A stretch of DNA of 64,000 nt from Fen-999 sp964530115 (GTDB taxonomy: Bacteria > Pseudomonadota > Gammaproteobacteria > Burkholderiales > Rhodocyclaceae), in NCBI GenBank assembly GCA_964530115.1, contig CAZGYD010000105.1:10988-74987 (forward strand). The letters run 5' to 3'. Positions 40,296 to 49,137 of the stretch are shown piece by piece; within the stretch, counting starts at the first letter, position 1, and each line of letters begins with the position of its first letter. The translations under genes and the position numbers were made by a program. A model generated the notes under the pieces. That model worked only from the letters and a program-made list of their open reading frames with translations, was not told the DNA's origin and made no database searches.

Positions 40296-42893
40296 TCAGG
40301 CGCTCACGGCGTCGGCGACTTCCTGGAATTCCGGGATCTCGTTGAAGTTCATGTAGCGGTAGATTTCCCCGGCCTTCTGGTTGACGACGTTCACCTGCGC
40401 CAGATACTCCTCGGTGGTCGGGATCCTGCCGAGCAGCGCCGCGACCGCGGCGAGTTCGGCCGAGGCGAGATAGACGCGGGTGTCGAGCCCCATCCGGTTC
40501 GGGAAATTGCGTGTCGAGGTGGAGACGGCCGTCGAGCCGCGGTGCATCTGCGCCTGGTTGCCCATGCACAAGCTGCAGCCCGGCACCTCGATGCGCGCGC
40601 CGGCCTTGCCGAACGCGGCGAAGTAGCCTTCCTCCATCAGTTGGTGCTGGTCCATCCTGGTCGGGGGCACGACCCAGAGCCGGGTCGGGATGTCGGTCTT
40701 GCCTTCGAGTACCTTCGCCGCCGCGCGGTAGTGGCCGATGTTGGTCATGCAGGAGCCGATGAAGACTTCATCGACCTTGTCGCCGGCGACCGCCGAAAGC
40801 GGCTTGATGTCGTCGGGATCGTTCGGGCAGGCCAAGAGCGGCTCTTTGATCTCGTCCAAGTCGATCTCGATCACCGCGGCGTACTCGGCGTCGGCGTCCG
40901 GCTCCAGCAGTTGCGGGTTGGCGAGCCATTCCTCCATCTTGCGGATGCGGCGCGCGAGCGTGCGCTTGTCTTCGTAGCCTTCGGCGATCATCCACTTCAT
41001 CAGCGTGATGTTCGATTTCAGGTACTCGATGACCGGCTCCTTGTGGAGGCGCACCGTGCAGGCGGCGGCGGAGCGCTCGGCCGAGGCGTCGGAGAGCTCG
41101 AAGGCCTGTTCGACCTTGAGGTCCGACAGTCCCTCGATCTCGAGGATGCGGCCGTTGAAGACGTTTTTCTTGCCTTTCTTCTCGACGGTGAGCAGGCCCT
41201 GCTGGATCGCTGCGTAGGGGATCGCATTGACGAGGTCGCGCAGCGTGATGCCGGGCTGCATTTGGCCCTTGAAACGCACCAGGACGGACTCGGGCATGTC
41301 CAGCGGCATCACGCCGGTGGCGGCGGCGAACGCCACGAGGCCGGAGCCGGCCGGGAAGGAGATGCCGATCGGAAAGCGGGTGTGCGAATCGCCGCCGGTG
41401 CCGACGGTGTCGGGCAGCAGGAAGCGGTTGAGCCACGAGTGGATCACGCCGTCGCCCGGGCGCAGGCTGACGCCCCCGCGCGCGGTGATGAACGAGGGCA
41501 GGGTCTTGTACATCTTGATGTCGACGGGCTTCGGGTAGGCGGCGGTGTGGCAGAACGACTGCATCACGAAATCGGCCGAGAAACCGAGGCAGGCAAGGTC
41601 CTTGAGTTCGTCGCGGGTCATCGGCCCGGTGGTGTCCTGTGAGCCCACCGTCGTGATGCGCGGCTCGCAGTAGGTGCCGGGGCGGATGCCCCTCTGCTTC
41701 CCATTTTCCTCGGGCAGGCCGCAGGCGCGGCCGACCATCTTTTGCGCCAGGGTGTAGCCCTTGCCGGAATCGACCGGCGCCTGGGGCAGGCGGAACAGCG
41801 TCGAGGCGGGCAGACCGAGGAACTCGCGCGCCTTGGCCGTGAGCCCTCGGCCGATGATCAGGTTGATGCGGCCGCCGGCGCGCACCTCGTCGAGCAGCAC
41901 TTCGGACTTGTAGTCGAAGGTGGCGACGACCTGGCCGTTCTTTTCGACCTTCTTCTCGTAAGGATAAATGTCGATGACATCGCCCATCTGCATGGCGGTG
42001 ACGTCGCACTCTATCGGGAAGGCGCCGGCGTCCTCCTGGGTGTTGAAGAAGATCGGCGCGATCTTGCCGCCCAGGCAGAAGCCGCCGTAGCGCTTGTTGG
42101 GCACGAAGGGGATGTCCTCGCCGGTCCACCAGATCACCGAGTTGGTCGCCGACTTGCGCGACGAACCCGTGCCAACCACGTCGCCGACGTAGGCGACGGG
42201 GTGGCCCTTTTTCTTCAGTTCGTCGATCAGCGAGATCGGGCCGCGCTCACCGGGCTTGTCGGGGGTGATGCCATCGCGCGGGTTCTTGAGCATGGCCAGC
42301 GCATGGAGCGGAATGTCCGGCCGGCTCCAGGCATCGGGCGCCGGCGAGAGGTCGTCGGTGTTGGTCTCGCCCGGCACCTTGAAGACGGTGACGGTGATCT
42401 TCGCCGGCACTTCGGGCCGCGAGGTGAACCACTCGGCCTCGGCCCAGCTCTGCATCACTGCCTTGGCATTGGCGTTCCCGGCCTTGGCCTTTTCGGCGAC
42501 GTCGTGGAAGGCGTCGAACATCAGCAGCGTCTTTTTCAGCCCCTCGGCGGCCACTGCGCCGACTTCGGGATCATCGAGCAGCTCGATCAGCGGCGCGACG
42601 TTGTAGCCGCCGAGCATGGTGCCCAGGAGCTCGGTGGCCCGGGCGCGCGAAATCAGCGGACACGGCGTCTCACCGCGGCTGAGTTTCGTGAGGAACTCGG
42701 CTTTCACTTTCGCCGCATCGTCGACGCCGGCCGGCACGCGGTGAGTGAGCAGCTCGACGAGGAAGGCTTCCTCCCCCTTGGGAGGATTCATGAGCAGCGC
42801 GACGAGCGCTTCGGTCTGCTGCCTGGTCAGGGGCAGGGGCGGAATTCCGAGGGCGGCGCGTTCGGCGGCATGGGCTCGGTAGGCTTCCAGCAT
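40296..42893 (-). CDS. acnB: Aconitate hydratase B
   Basis: 865 residues, the AcnB type. It interconverts citrate and isocitrate in the TCA cycle. The 4Fe-4S ligands are Cys715 (FIGSCMTNIGH) and Cys773/Cys776 (GCSLCMGNQ). Family signatures include GTGSSRKSATNSVIWW and SFCHTAAYPKPVD. The N-terminal HEAT-like region contains KLSRGETP (about 70-77), encoded by an antisense copy of the 27-bp motif; from memory the E. coli enzyme has a same-length segment (IAKGEAKSP) there. It is the last gene of mdh-lyase-acnB, 22 bases after the lyase. Confidence 0.97.
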   Translation of the reverse strand: MLEAYRAHAAERAALGIPPLPLTRQQTEALVALLMNPPKGEEAFLVELLTHRVPAGVDDAAKVKAEFLTKLSRGETPCPLISRARATELLGTMLGGYNVAPLIELLDDPEVGAVAAEGLKKTLLMFDAFHDVAEKAKAGNANAKAVMQSWAEAEWFTSRPEVPAKITVTVFKVPGETNTDDLSPAPDAWSRPDIPLHALAMLKNPRDGITPDKPGERGPISLIDELKKKGHPVAYVGDVVGTGSSRKSATNSVIWWTGEDIPFVPNKRYGGFCLGGKIAPIFFNTQEDAGAFPIECDVTAMQMGDVIDIYPYEKKVEKNGQVVATFDYKSEVLLDEVRAGGRINLIIGRGLTAKAREFLGLPASTLFRLPQAPVDSGKGYTLAQKMVGRACGLPEENGKQRGIRPGTYCEPRITTVGSQDTTGPMTRDELKDLACLGFSADFVMQSFCHTAAYPKPVDIKMYKTLPSFITARGGVSLRPGDGVIHSWLNRFLLPDTVGTGGDSHTRFPIGISFPAGSGLVAFAAATGVMPLDMPESVLVRFKGQMQPGITLRDLVNAIPYAAIQQGLLTVEKKGKKNVFNGRILEIEGLSDLKVEQAFELSDASAERSAAACTVRLHKEPVIEYLKSNITLMKWMIAEGYEDKRTLARRIRKMEEWLANPQLLEPDADAEYAAVIEIDLDEIKEPLLACPNDPDDIKPLSAVAGDKVDEVFIGSCMTNIGHYRAAAKVLEGKTDIPTRLWVVPPTRMDQHQLMEEGYFAAFGKAGARIEVPGCSLCMGNQAQMHRGSTAVSTSTRNFPNRMGLDTRVYLASAELAAVAALLGRIPTTEEYLAQVNVVNQKAGEIYRYMNFNEIPEFQEVADAVSA
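42661..42687 (+). repeat. Dispersed 27-bp motif, copy 14 (inside acnB)
   Basis: CACGGCGTCTCACC then GCGGCTGAGTTTC. It is antisense to acnB and read as TKLSRGETPC. The protein length around it agrees with the E. coli protein as remembered, so no insertion is evident. Confidence 0.88.
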
Positions 42894-42915
42894 GGGGGGT
42901 CTCCTCGTCGGGGTG

Positions 42916-43902
42916 TCAGTGGAAAAAGCGGGAAAACGCCGGCTCGGGCACGGTCATTCCGGTCGAACGTGCCTGCTGCAGGAGTTCCCAGTAGTAGCGG
43001 TAAGAGGCGCGGTCGTGCAGCCGGCCGGCGTGGCGGATCGGTCCCCAGCCGGCGTCCTGGGCCGCCACGAGGATCGCCGCGGCCTCGTCGACCTCGGCGA
43101 AGTCGGGCCGCATCGCCTCGACGATCGGCAGGATCTGGTCCGGATGGATGCTCCACATGCGCAGGAACCCGAACTCGAGCCGGGCGCGGCGGGCATCCTC
43201 GGCGACGATGGCCGCGTCGTGCAGTTCGGTCGTGACATTGTGCGTCGGCACGATGCCGTTGCCCAGCGCGGCCGCGGCGATTTCGCACTTGGCACGGACG
43301 ATCAGGGGATGGGCGAACTGGCCCGGCGAACGCATCGCCGTCGCGGGGATCGCGCCGCGGTGCGCGGAAACGAAGTCCATGAGGCCGAAGTCGATCGACT
43401 CGACCTCGGGCAGGGCGGCGATCGGCCAGGCGTCGCGGAGTGCGCCGGGCGTCTCGATGAGGACGTGCACCGGGATTCTCACGGCGCGCTTGTGGCGGGC
43501 GAGGGTGTCCTGCATCCAGGCCAGCTGGGTCTGGACATCGGCGAGCCCGGCAGCCTTCGGCAGCACGACATAGGCGATCCGGTCACCCGCTTCGCGCAGC
43601 AGGATCTCGAGATCGGCGCGCCAAAAGGCATGGCGGACATCGTGGATGCGCACGCCGACGCGGCCGAAGCGGTTCTCCGGGCTCATGATCATGCGCGCGA
43701 TCATCGTCGCATGTTCGATTTCGCCGCCCGCCGGCGCGCCGTCCTCGCAGTCGGCGGTGATGTCGAAGAGCGGCCCCATCTCGGCCTGGAGCGCGAGCGA
43801 CTTGCCGATCAGCCTTTCGCTGCCGGCGTAGTGTTCGCACGCGGCCAGACGGGGCAGGGGCTGCTCGTCCTTGTAAAGCACTTCGGCGGGATGAAGTGCC
43901 AT
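42916..43902 (-). CDS. HpcH/HpaI-family CoA-ester lyase (CitE/malyl-CoA lyase-like)
   Basis: 328 residues. Members cleave or form beta-hydroxyacyl-CoA esters such as malyl-, citramalyl- or citryl-CoA using Mg2+. The strand DITADCEDGAPAG (about 48-60) holds acidic residues, VHVLIETPGALRDAW (about 145-159) carries the metal-binding Glu, and ESIDFGLMDFVSAHRG follows with the conserved Asp. The citrate-lyase partners CitF/CitD are absent, so a stand-alone lyase is more likely. Its fixed place between mdh and acnB suggests a housekeeping side reaction of the TCA cycle; the exact substrate is unknown. Confidence 0.85.
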   Translation of the reverse strand: MALHPAEVLYKDEQPLPRLAACEHYAGSERLIGKSLALQAEMGPLFDITADCEDGAPAGGEIEHATMIARMIMSPENRFGRVGVRIHDVRHAFWRADLEILLREAGDRIAYVVLPKAAGLADVQTQLAWMQDTLARHKRAVRIPVHVLIETPGALRDAWPIAALPEVESIDFGLMDFVSAHRGAIPATAMRSPGQFAHPLIVRAKCEIAAAALGNGIVPTHNVTTELHDAAIVAEDARRARLEFGFLRMWSIHPDQILPIVEAMRPDFAEVDEAAAILVAAQDAGWGPIRHAGRLHDRASYRYYWELLQQARSTGMTVPEPAFSRFFH

Positions 43903-43916
43903 GACGCTGCCGGCCG

Positions 43917-44906
43917 TCAGGCGAACAGGTGCTTGACGCCGTCACGCTCTTCCGTCAGTTCCTTGAGCGTGACGTCCATCTTCTCGCGCGAGAAGGCATC
44001 GATTTCGAGGCCCTTGACGATCTCCCACCTGCCTTGGCTGCATACGCAGGGCATGCCGTAGATCATGCCTTCGGGGATGCCGTAAGAGCCGTCGGAGACG
44101 ACGCCCATGGTCACCCAGCGGCCGTTGCTGCCCAGGTTCCAGTCGCGCATGTGGTCGATCGCGGCGTTGGCGGCCGATGCGGCGGAGGAAAGGCCGCGCG
44201 CCTCGATGATCGCCGCGCCACGCTTGCCGACCTTGGGGATGTACTCGTTCTTGTACCAGGCCTCGTCGTTGACCAGCGCGGGCGCCGGCTTGCCGGCGAT
44301 GGTGGCGAAGCGGATGTCCGGATACATCGTCGGCGAATGGTTGCCCCAGACGACCATCTTCTCGATGTCGGCGACGCGGGCGCCCGTCCGCGCGGCCAGT
44401 TGCGAGATCGCGCGGTTGTGGTCGAGGCGCATCATCGAGGTGAAGGCGGTCTTCGGCAGGCTCTTCGCGGTGTTCATGGCGATCAGCGCGTTGGTGTTCG
44501 CCGGATTGCCGACGACGATGACCTTGACGTCACGGGCGGCGACTTCGTCGAGCGCCCGGCCCTGTTCGATGAAGATTTTCGCGTTGTCGAGCAGCAGGTC
44601 CTTGCGCTCCATGCCCGGGCCGCGCGGCTTGGCGCCGACCAGCAGGGCCTGTTGCGCATCACGGAACGCAACCTTGGGATCGGCGGTACCGATCATGTCG
44701 ACGAGCAGCGGGAAGGCGCAGTCCTCGAGCTCCATCATCACGCCCTTGAGAGCCTGCTGGGCCTTGTCGACCGGCAGTTCCAGCATCTGCAGGATGACCG
44801 GCTGGTCCTTGCCCAGCATTTCGCCGCTGGCGATCCGGAACAGCAGGGCATAACCGATTTGACCGGCGGCGCCGGTGACTGCGACTCTGACGGGGGCTTT
44901 GGCCAT
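43917..44906 (-). CDS. mdh: Malate dehydrogenase
   Basis: 329 residues, NAD-dependent enzyme of the type common in betaproteobacteria. The dinucleotide loop is VTGAAGQIGYAL (about 9-20). The catalytic His is in WGNHSPTMYPD (about 187-197) and substrate Arg residues lie in GAKPRGPGMERKDLL (about 93-107). LDHNRAISQLAARTG (about 161-175) is a strong family phrase. GCAAGGAGTT precedes the ATG. It is the first gene of the minus-strand operon, with a near-consensus promoter upstream. Confidence 0.96.
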   Translation of the reverse strand: MAKAPVRVAVTGAAGQIGYALLFRIASGEMLGKDQPVILQMLELPVDKAQQALKGVMMELEDCAFPLLVDMIGTADPKVAFRDAQQALLVGAKPRGPGMERKDLLLDNAKIFIEQGRALDEVAARDVKVIVVGNPANTNALIAMNTAKSLPKTAFTSMMRLDHNRAISQLAARTGARVADIEKMVVWGNHSPTMYPDIRFATIAGKPAPALVNDEAWYKNEYIPKVGKRGAAIIEARGLSSAASAANAAIDHMRDWNLGSNGRWVTMGVVSDGSYGIPEGMIYGMPCVCSQGRWEIVKGLEIDAFSREKMDVTLKELTEERDGVKHLFA

Positions 44907-45105
44907 GGAGAACTCCTTGCGAGGTTGAAGGCGGGGATGAGCGATCGCGATGACGACTACGGGACGGCGGACCGTTACGAAGCGACGACAGACGGCGGCA
45001 ATCTTAGAGGCGGGTTGTGCGGCGTGTCAATAGTTATGAGATATCATATATAAGACATTAGACACCCCATAGACGAGTCGAACTTTTTATGCTCCAATAA
45101 GTGCC
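44907..45105. promoter_or_regulatory. Divergent mdh / gntR control region
   Basis: 199 bases with an AT-rich island at 45031-45060 (TAGTTATGAGATATCATATA and neighbours) in an otherwise GC-rich window. The island lies just upstream of the mdh -35 and 50 bases before the gntR start, a natural place for the GntR operator. I could not define a clean palindrome. Confidence 0.5.
45001..45030 (-). promoter_or_regulatory. Promoter of the mdh-lyase-acnB operon
   Basis: On the minus strand TTGACA (45025-45030) is a perfect -35; after an 18-base spacer follows TAAGAT (45001-45006). About 95 bases of leader remain before the mdh ATG. Confidence 0.75.
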
Positions 45106-45843
45106 ATGGCGCACGAGTCATCCCCTTCGCCGACCTTCAGCCCGCTCTACCGTCAGATCAAGAGCCTGATTTTACGGTCGCTGGAATCGGGCGAATGGCG
45201 GCCCGGTGACGCGATTCCGAGCGAGTCCGAACTTGCGGTCCGCTACGGCGTCAGCCAGGGCACAGTGCGCAAGGCCATCGACGAGCTGGCCGGCGAGAAC
45301 CTGCTGCTGCGGCGGCAGGGCAAGGGGACGTATGTAGCATCGCACAACGACCCGCGGGCCTTCTTCCGCTTCCTGCGTCTGCAGTCGCTTTCCGGCGAGA
45401 TCGAGCCCTCGAAGTCGGTGCCGCTCGAATGCTGGCGGGCCAAGGCCGGGCAGGAAGCGGCGCGCGTCCTCGGCCTCAAGCTCGGTGATCCGATCATCAT
45501 TCTCCGTCGCCTGCTCGAGTTCTCCGGCAAGCCGGTGGTGCTCGACGAGATCTACCTGCCGGGGGACCTCTTCGGCGGGCTCACGCTCGAGATGCTCAAG
45601 GACTGGCAGGGCTCGCTCTATGCGCTTTTCGAAACCCAGTTCGGCGTGCGCATGGTCCGGGCCGAGGAGCGCCTGCGCGCTGTCGCGGCGGACAGGGTCA
45701 GCGCCGATCTGCTTGGCGTGCCGGAAGGCAGCCCGCTGCTTTCCGTCGAGCGTGTCAGCTACAGCTACGGCGACCGGCCCGTCGAATGGCGCCGCGGAAC
45801 CTATTCGACGGCCGACCATTGTTACTTCAATGAGCTCAGTTGA
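45106..45843 (+). CDS. GntR/HutC-family transcriptional regulator
   Basis: 245 residues. The N-terminal winged helix reads PLYRQIKSLILRSLESGEWR then PGDAIPSESELAVRYGVSQG (about 9-48), with the wing LLRRQGKGTYVA. The C-terminal UTRA ligand-binding domain shows IILRRLLEFSGKPVVLDEIYLPGDLF (about 128-153) and ends in WRRGTYSTADHCYF. It faces mdh and lies immediately before sdhC, so it probably senses an organic acid and controls TCA genes on both sides. This role is inference from position. Confidence 0.9.
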   Translation: MAHESSPSPTFSPLYRQIKSLILRSLESGEWRPGDAIPSESELAVRYGVSQGTVRKAIDELAGENLLLRRQGKGTYVASHNDPRAFFRFLRLQSLSGEIEPSKSVPLECWRAKAGQEAARVLGLKLGDPIIILRRLLEFSGKPVVLDEIYLPGDLFGGLTLEMLKDWQGSLYALFETQFGVRMVRAEERLRAVAADRVSADLLGVPEGSPLLSVERVSYSYGDRPVEWRRGTYSTADHCYFNELS

Positions 45844-45895
45844 GAGACGCCCCGATCGGGAAGCTGCCGGATTATTGAAAAACTAGGAGTGGAAA

Positions 45896-46279
45896 ATGAC
45901 AGGACTGGCGAAACGAAGACCCAAGTACCTCAACCTGTTCGAGATCAAACTGCCGCTGCCGGGCTGGGTGTCGATCCTGCACCGGATCAGCGGCGCCGGG
46001 CTGTTCCTGATGCTGCCGCTCCTGATCTGGCTATTCGGCCTGTCGCTCGAATCGGCGGAAACTCACGCGGCTTTTCTCGCCGTCACCGGCAACGTCTTCG
46101 TCAAGCTGATCCTGCTCGGCCTGCTTTGGGCCTACCTGCATCACTTCTGCATGGGCATCCGCATCCTGCTGATCGACGTCCATGTCGGCGTCGAAAAGGC
46201 CCCGGCGCGGGTCTCGTCGGTCGCAGTCCTCGTCGTCAGCCTGGCGCTGACGGCACTCCTGGGAGCGAAGCTATGGTGA
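45896..46279 (+). CDS. sdhC: Succinate dehydrogenase cytochrome b556 subunit
   Basis: 127 residues with three transmembrane helices, anchoring SdhAB to the inner membrane and contributing to haem b and quinone sites. HRISGAGLFLMLPLLIWL (about 29-46) holds the conserved Ser/Arg region near the quinone, and AYLHHFCMGIRILLID (about 81-96) carries the haem-ligand His. Shine-Dalgarno AGGAG (45885-45889) precedes the start. The stop overlaps the sdhD ATG by seven bases. Confidence 0.94.
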   Translation: MTGLAKRRPKYLNLFEIKLPLPGWVSILHRISGAGLFLMLPLLIWLFGLSLESAETHAAFLAVTGNVFVKLILLGLLWAYLHHFCMGIRILLIDVHVGVEKAPARVSSVAVLVVSLALTALLGAKLW

Positions 46280-46617
46280 CCCGCGTCGTCGTCGGTGCCC
46301 ATTACGGGCTCAAGGACTGGCTCGCCCAGCGGATCACCGCGGTCTACATGGCCCTCTACACGCTGGTGATGGCCGTACTCGTGCTCGCTGCCGATCCAGG
46401 CTACGAGGGCTGGCGCGCGCTGATGGCCAACGGCTTCGTCCGCTTCATCACCTTCCTCTTCATCGTCAGCCTCTGCTATCACGCCTGGGTCGGCGTCCGC
46501 GACATCTGGATGGATTACGTAAAGCCCACGGCGATCCGCCTGACCCTGCACGTGCTGACCTTGCTTGCGCTCGTCGGCTATGCCGGCTGGGCAGCGCAGA
46601 TCATCTGGAGGCTCTGA
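46273..46617 (+). CDS. sdhD: Succinate dehydrogenase membrane anchor subunit
   Basis: 114 residues with three hydrophobic segments. The start VVVGAHYGLKDWLAQRITAV (about 5-24) and FLFIVSLCYHAWVGVRDIWMDY (about 66-87) are typical; the latter contains the haem-ligand His region and the Asp-x-x-x-Asp-Tyr near the quinone site. It overlaps sdhC and is two bases before sdhA. Confidence 0.93.
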   Translation: MVTRVVVGAHYGLKDWLAQRITAVYMALYTLVMAVLVLAADPGYEGWRALMANGFVRFITFLFIVSLCYHAWVGVRDIWMDYVKPTAIRLTLHVLTLLALVGYAGWAAQIIWRL

Positions 46618-46619
46618 CC

Positions 46620-48407
46620 ATGAGCGTGACCGTTCGCACCTTCGATGCCGTCATCGTCGGCGCCGGCGGCGCCGGCCTGCGCGCGGCGATCCAGCTTTCC
46701 GAATCCGGCTTCAAGACGGCCGTGCTGACCAAGGTCTTCCCGACCCGCTCGCACACCGTGGCTGCCCAGGGAGGCGTCGCCGCGTCACTCGGCAACTCCG
46801 AGGAAGACCACTGGCACTGGCACATGTACGACACCGTCAAGGGCTCCGACTGGCTCGGCGACCAGGACGCCATCGAATTCATGTGCCGCAAGGCCAACGA
46901 GGTCGTCATCGAGCTCGAGCATTACGGCATGCCCTTCGACCGCACCGACCAGGGCAAGATCTACCAGCGTCCGTTCGGCGGCCACATGTCGAACTTCGGC
47001 GAAAAGCCCGTGCGTCGCTCGTGCGCCGCCGCCGACCGCACCGGCCATGCCATGCTCCACGCGATGTACCAGCGCAACGTCCGCGCCAACACCCAGTTCT
47101 TCGTCGAGTGGATGGCGCTCGACCTGATCCGCGACGAAGAGGGCGAAGTGCTCGGTGTCACGGCGATGGACATGGAGACCGGCGAGATCGTGGTCTTCCA
47201 GGCCAAGGCGACCATCTTCGCCACCGGCGGTGCCGGCCGCATCTTCTACAGCTCGACCAACGCCTTCATCAATACCGGCGACGGGCTGGGCATGGCCGCG
47301 CGCGCGGGCATTCCGCTCGAGGACATGGAGTTCTGGCAGTTCCACCCGACCGGGGTCGCCGGCGCCGGCGTGCTGATCACCGAGGGCGTCCGCGGCGAGG
47401 GCGGCATTCTCCGCAACGCCCAGGGCGAGCGCTTCATGGAGCGCTACGCGCCCAATGCCAAGGACCTCGCCTCGCGCGACGTCGTCTCGCGGGCGATGGT
47501 CACCGAGATCAACGAGGGCCGCGGCTGCGGGCCCAACAAGGATTACGTGCTGCTCGACATCACCCACCTCGACCCGGCGACGATCATGAAGCGGCTGCCG
47601 GGCATCCGCGAGATCGCCATCCAGTTCGCGGGCGTCGATCCGATCCGGGAACCGATTCCGGTCGTGCCGACCTGCCACTACCAGATGGGCGGCATTCCGA
47701 CCAACTATTTCGGCCAGGTCGTGGTGCCGCAGGGCAGCTCCAAGGCGGCCGTCGTGCCCGGCTTCTACGCGGCCGGCGAGTGCGCCTGCGCCTCGGTGCA
47801 CGGCGCCAACCGGCTCGGCACCAACTCGCTGCTCGACCTCTTGGTCTTCGGCAAGTCGGCCGGTGAGACCGCGGTCGAGGAGCTCAGGAAGTCCGCGAGG
47901 GCGCACAAGCCGCTGCCGAAATCGGAGATCGACCGCGCGCTCGCCCGCGTCAATCGCATCGACACGCAGAAGGATGGCACGAGCGTGCATGAGACCCGGC
48001 TGGCGATGCAGCGGACGATGCAAAACCACTGCGGCGTCTTCCGTTTCGCCGACAAGCTCAGGGAGGGCGTCGGCAGGATCCTGGAGATCCGCACACAGGT
48101 GGAGAACACCGAGATCCGCGACAAGTCGAAGGTCTTCAACACGGCGCGCATCGAGGCGCTGGAGCTCGAGAACCTGATCGAGGTCGCGGTCGCCACCATG
48201 ATCTCGGCGGAGGCGCGCAAGGAGTCGCGCGGTGCCCATGTCCGCGACGACGCGCCCGACACTCCGGAACATCCCAACGGCCGCGACGACGAGAACTGGC
48301 TCAAGCACACGCTCTGGTACCGGGAAGGCAACCGCCTCGACTACAAGGCGGTCAGGCTGACGCCGCTCACTGTCGAAACCATCGCGCTCAAGAAACGCGC
48401 CTACTGA
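46620..48407 (+). CDS. sdhA: Succinate dehydrogenase flavoprotein subunit
   Basis: 595 residues, standard length. It oxidises succinate to fumarate with covalent FAD. The dinucleotide loop is VIVGAGGAGLRAA (about 10-22), the FAD-linking His is in TRSHTVAAQGG (about 41-51), the active-site HPTG lies near 242, and REPIPVVPTCHYQMGGIPTN (about 344-363) and GECACASVHGANRLGTNSLL are diagnostic. It sits between sdhD and sdhB in sdhCDAB. Confidence 0.97.
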   Translation: MSVTVRTFDAVIVGAGGAGLRAAIQLSESGFKTAVLTKVFPTRSHTVAAQGGVAASLGNSEEDHWHWHMYDTVKGSDWLGDQDAIEFMCRKANEVVIELEHYGMPFDRTDQGKIYQRPFGGHMSNFGEKPVRRSCAAADRTGHAMLHAMYQRNVRANTQFFVEWMALDLIRDEEGEVLGVTAMDMETGEIVVFQAKATIFATGGAGRIFYSSTNAFINTGDGLGMAARAGIPLEDMEFWQFHPTGVAGAGVLITEGVRGEGGILRNAQGERFMERYAPNAKDLASRDVVSRAMVTEINEGRGCGPNKDYVLLDITHLDPATIMKRLPGIREIAIQFAGVDPIREPIPVVPTCHYQMGGIPTNYFGQVVVPQGSSKAAVVPGFYAAGECACASVHGANRLGTNSLLDLLVFGKSAGETAVEELRKSARAHKPLPKSEIDRALARVNRIDTQKDGTSVHETRLAMQRTMQNHCGVFRFADKLREGVGRILEIRTQVENTEIRDKSKVFNTARIEALELENLIEVAVATMISAEARKESRGAHVRDDAPDTPEHPNGRDDENWLKHTLWYREGNRLDYKAVRLTPLTVETIALKKRAY

Positions 48408-48417
48408 GGAAACGACG

Positions 48418-49134
48418 ATGACGACGCGCACCCTCCAATTCAGGATCTACCGCTACGATCCGGACAAGGACCGCAAGCCCTACATGCAGGACATCTCGGT
48501 CGAGGTCGATTCGACCGACCGCAAGCTGCTCGACGCGCTGGTGAAGCTCAAGGCCAAGGACGACTCGATCGCCTTCCGCCGCTCGTGCCGCGAGGGCGTC
48601 TGCGGTTCCGATGCCATGAACATCAATGGCCGCAACGGCCTGGCCTGTCTGACCGACCTGTCGTCCTTCCCCGAGGGCAAGCCGGTCGTGCTGCGACCGC
48701 TGCCGGGGCTGCCGGTGATCCGCGACCTGATCGTGGACATGACCCAGTTCTTCAAGCAGTACCACTCGATCCGCCCCTATCTGATCAACAACGATCCGCC
48801 GCCCGAGCGCGAGCGCCTGCAGTCGCCCGAGGAGCGCGAGGAACTCGACGGTCTCTACGAGTGCATCCTCTGCGCCTGCTGCTCGACATCCTGCCCCTCG
48901 TTCTGGTGGAATCCGGACAAGTTCGTCGGCCCGGCCGGCCTGCTCGCGGCTTACCGCTTCATCGCCGACAGCCGCGATCAGGCGACCAGCGAGCGGCTCG
49001 ACAACCTCGAGGATCCCTACCGGCTGTTCCGTTGCCACACGATCATGAACTGCGTCGATGTCTGCCCCAAGGGCCTCAATCCGACGAAGGCGATCGGCAA
49101 GATCAAGGACATGATGGTGAGGAGGGCAGTCTGA
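48418..49134 (+). CDS. sdhB: Succinate dehydrogenase iron-sulfur subunit
   Basis: 238 residues. The 2Fe-2S motif SCREGVCGSDAMNINGRNGLAC (about 59-80), the 4Fe-4S motif CILCACCSTSCPS (about 149-161) and the 3Fe-4S motif CHTIMNCVDVCPKGLNP (near 206-222) are all complete. It transfers electrons from SdhA-FAD to quinone. It starts ten bases after sdhA. Confidence 0.97.
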   Translation: MTTRTLQFRIYRYDPDKDRKPYMQDISVEVDSTDRKLLDALVKLKAKDDSIAFRRSCREGVCGSDAMNINGRNGLACLTDLSSFPEGKPVVLRPLPGLPVIRDLIVDMTQFFKQYHSIRPYLINNDPPPERERLQSPEEREELDGLYECILCACCSTSCPSFWWNPDKFVGPAGLLAAYRFIADSRDQATSERLDNLEDPYRLFRCHTIMNCVDVCPKGLNPTKAIGKIKDMMVRRAV

Positions 49135-49137
49135 GCC

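Noticed and set aside
45031..45060. A perfect palindromic GntR operator.
   Set aside because: Only the central GATATC is symmetric; the arms do not pair, so no defined operator is claimed.
46051..46075. GAAACTCACGCGGC inside sdhC looked like a decayed copy of the 27-bp motif.
   Set aside because: The left half is absent and a base is missing in the core; sdhC reads normally there. Not counted.
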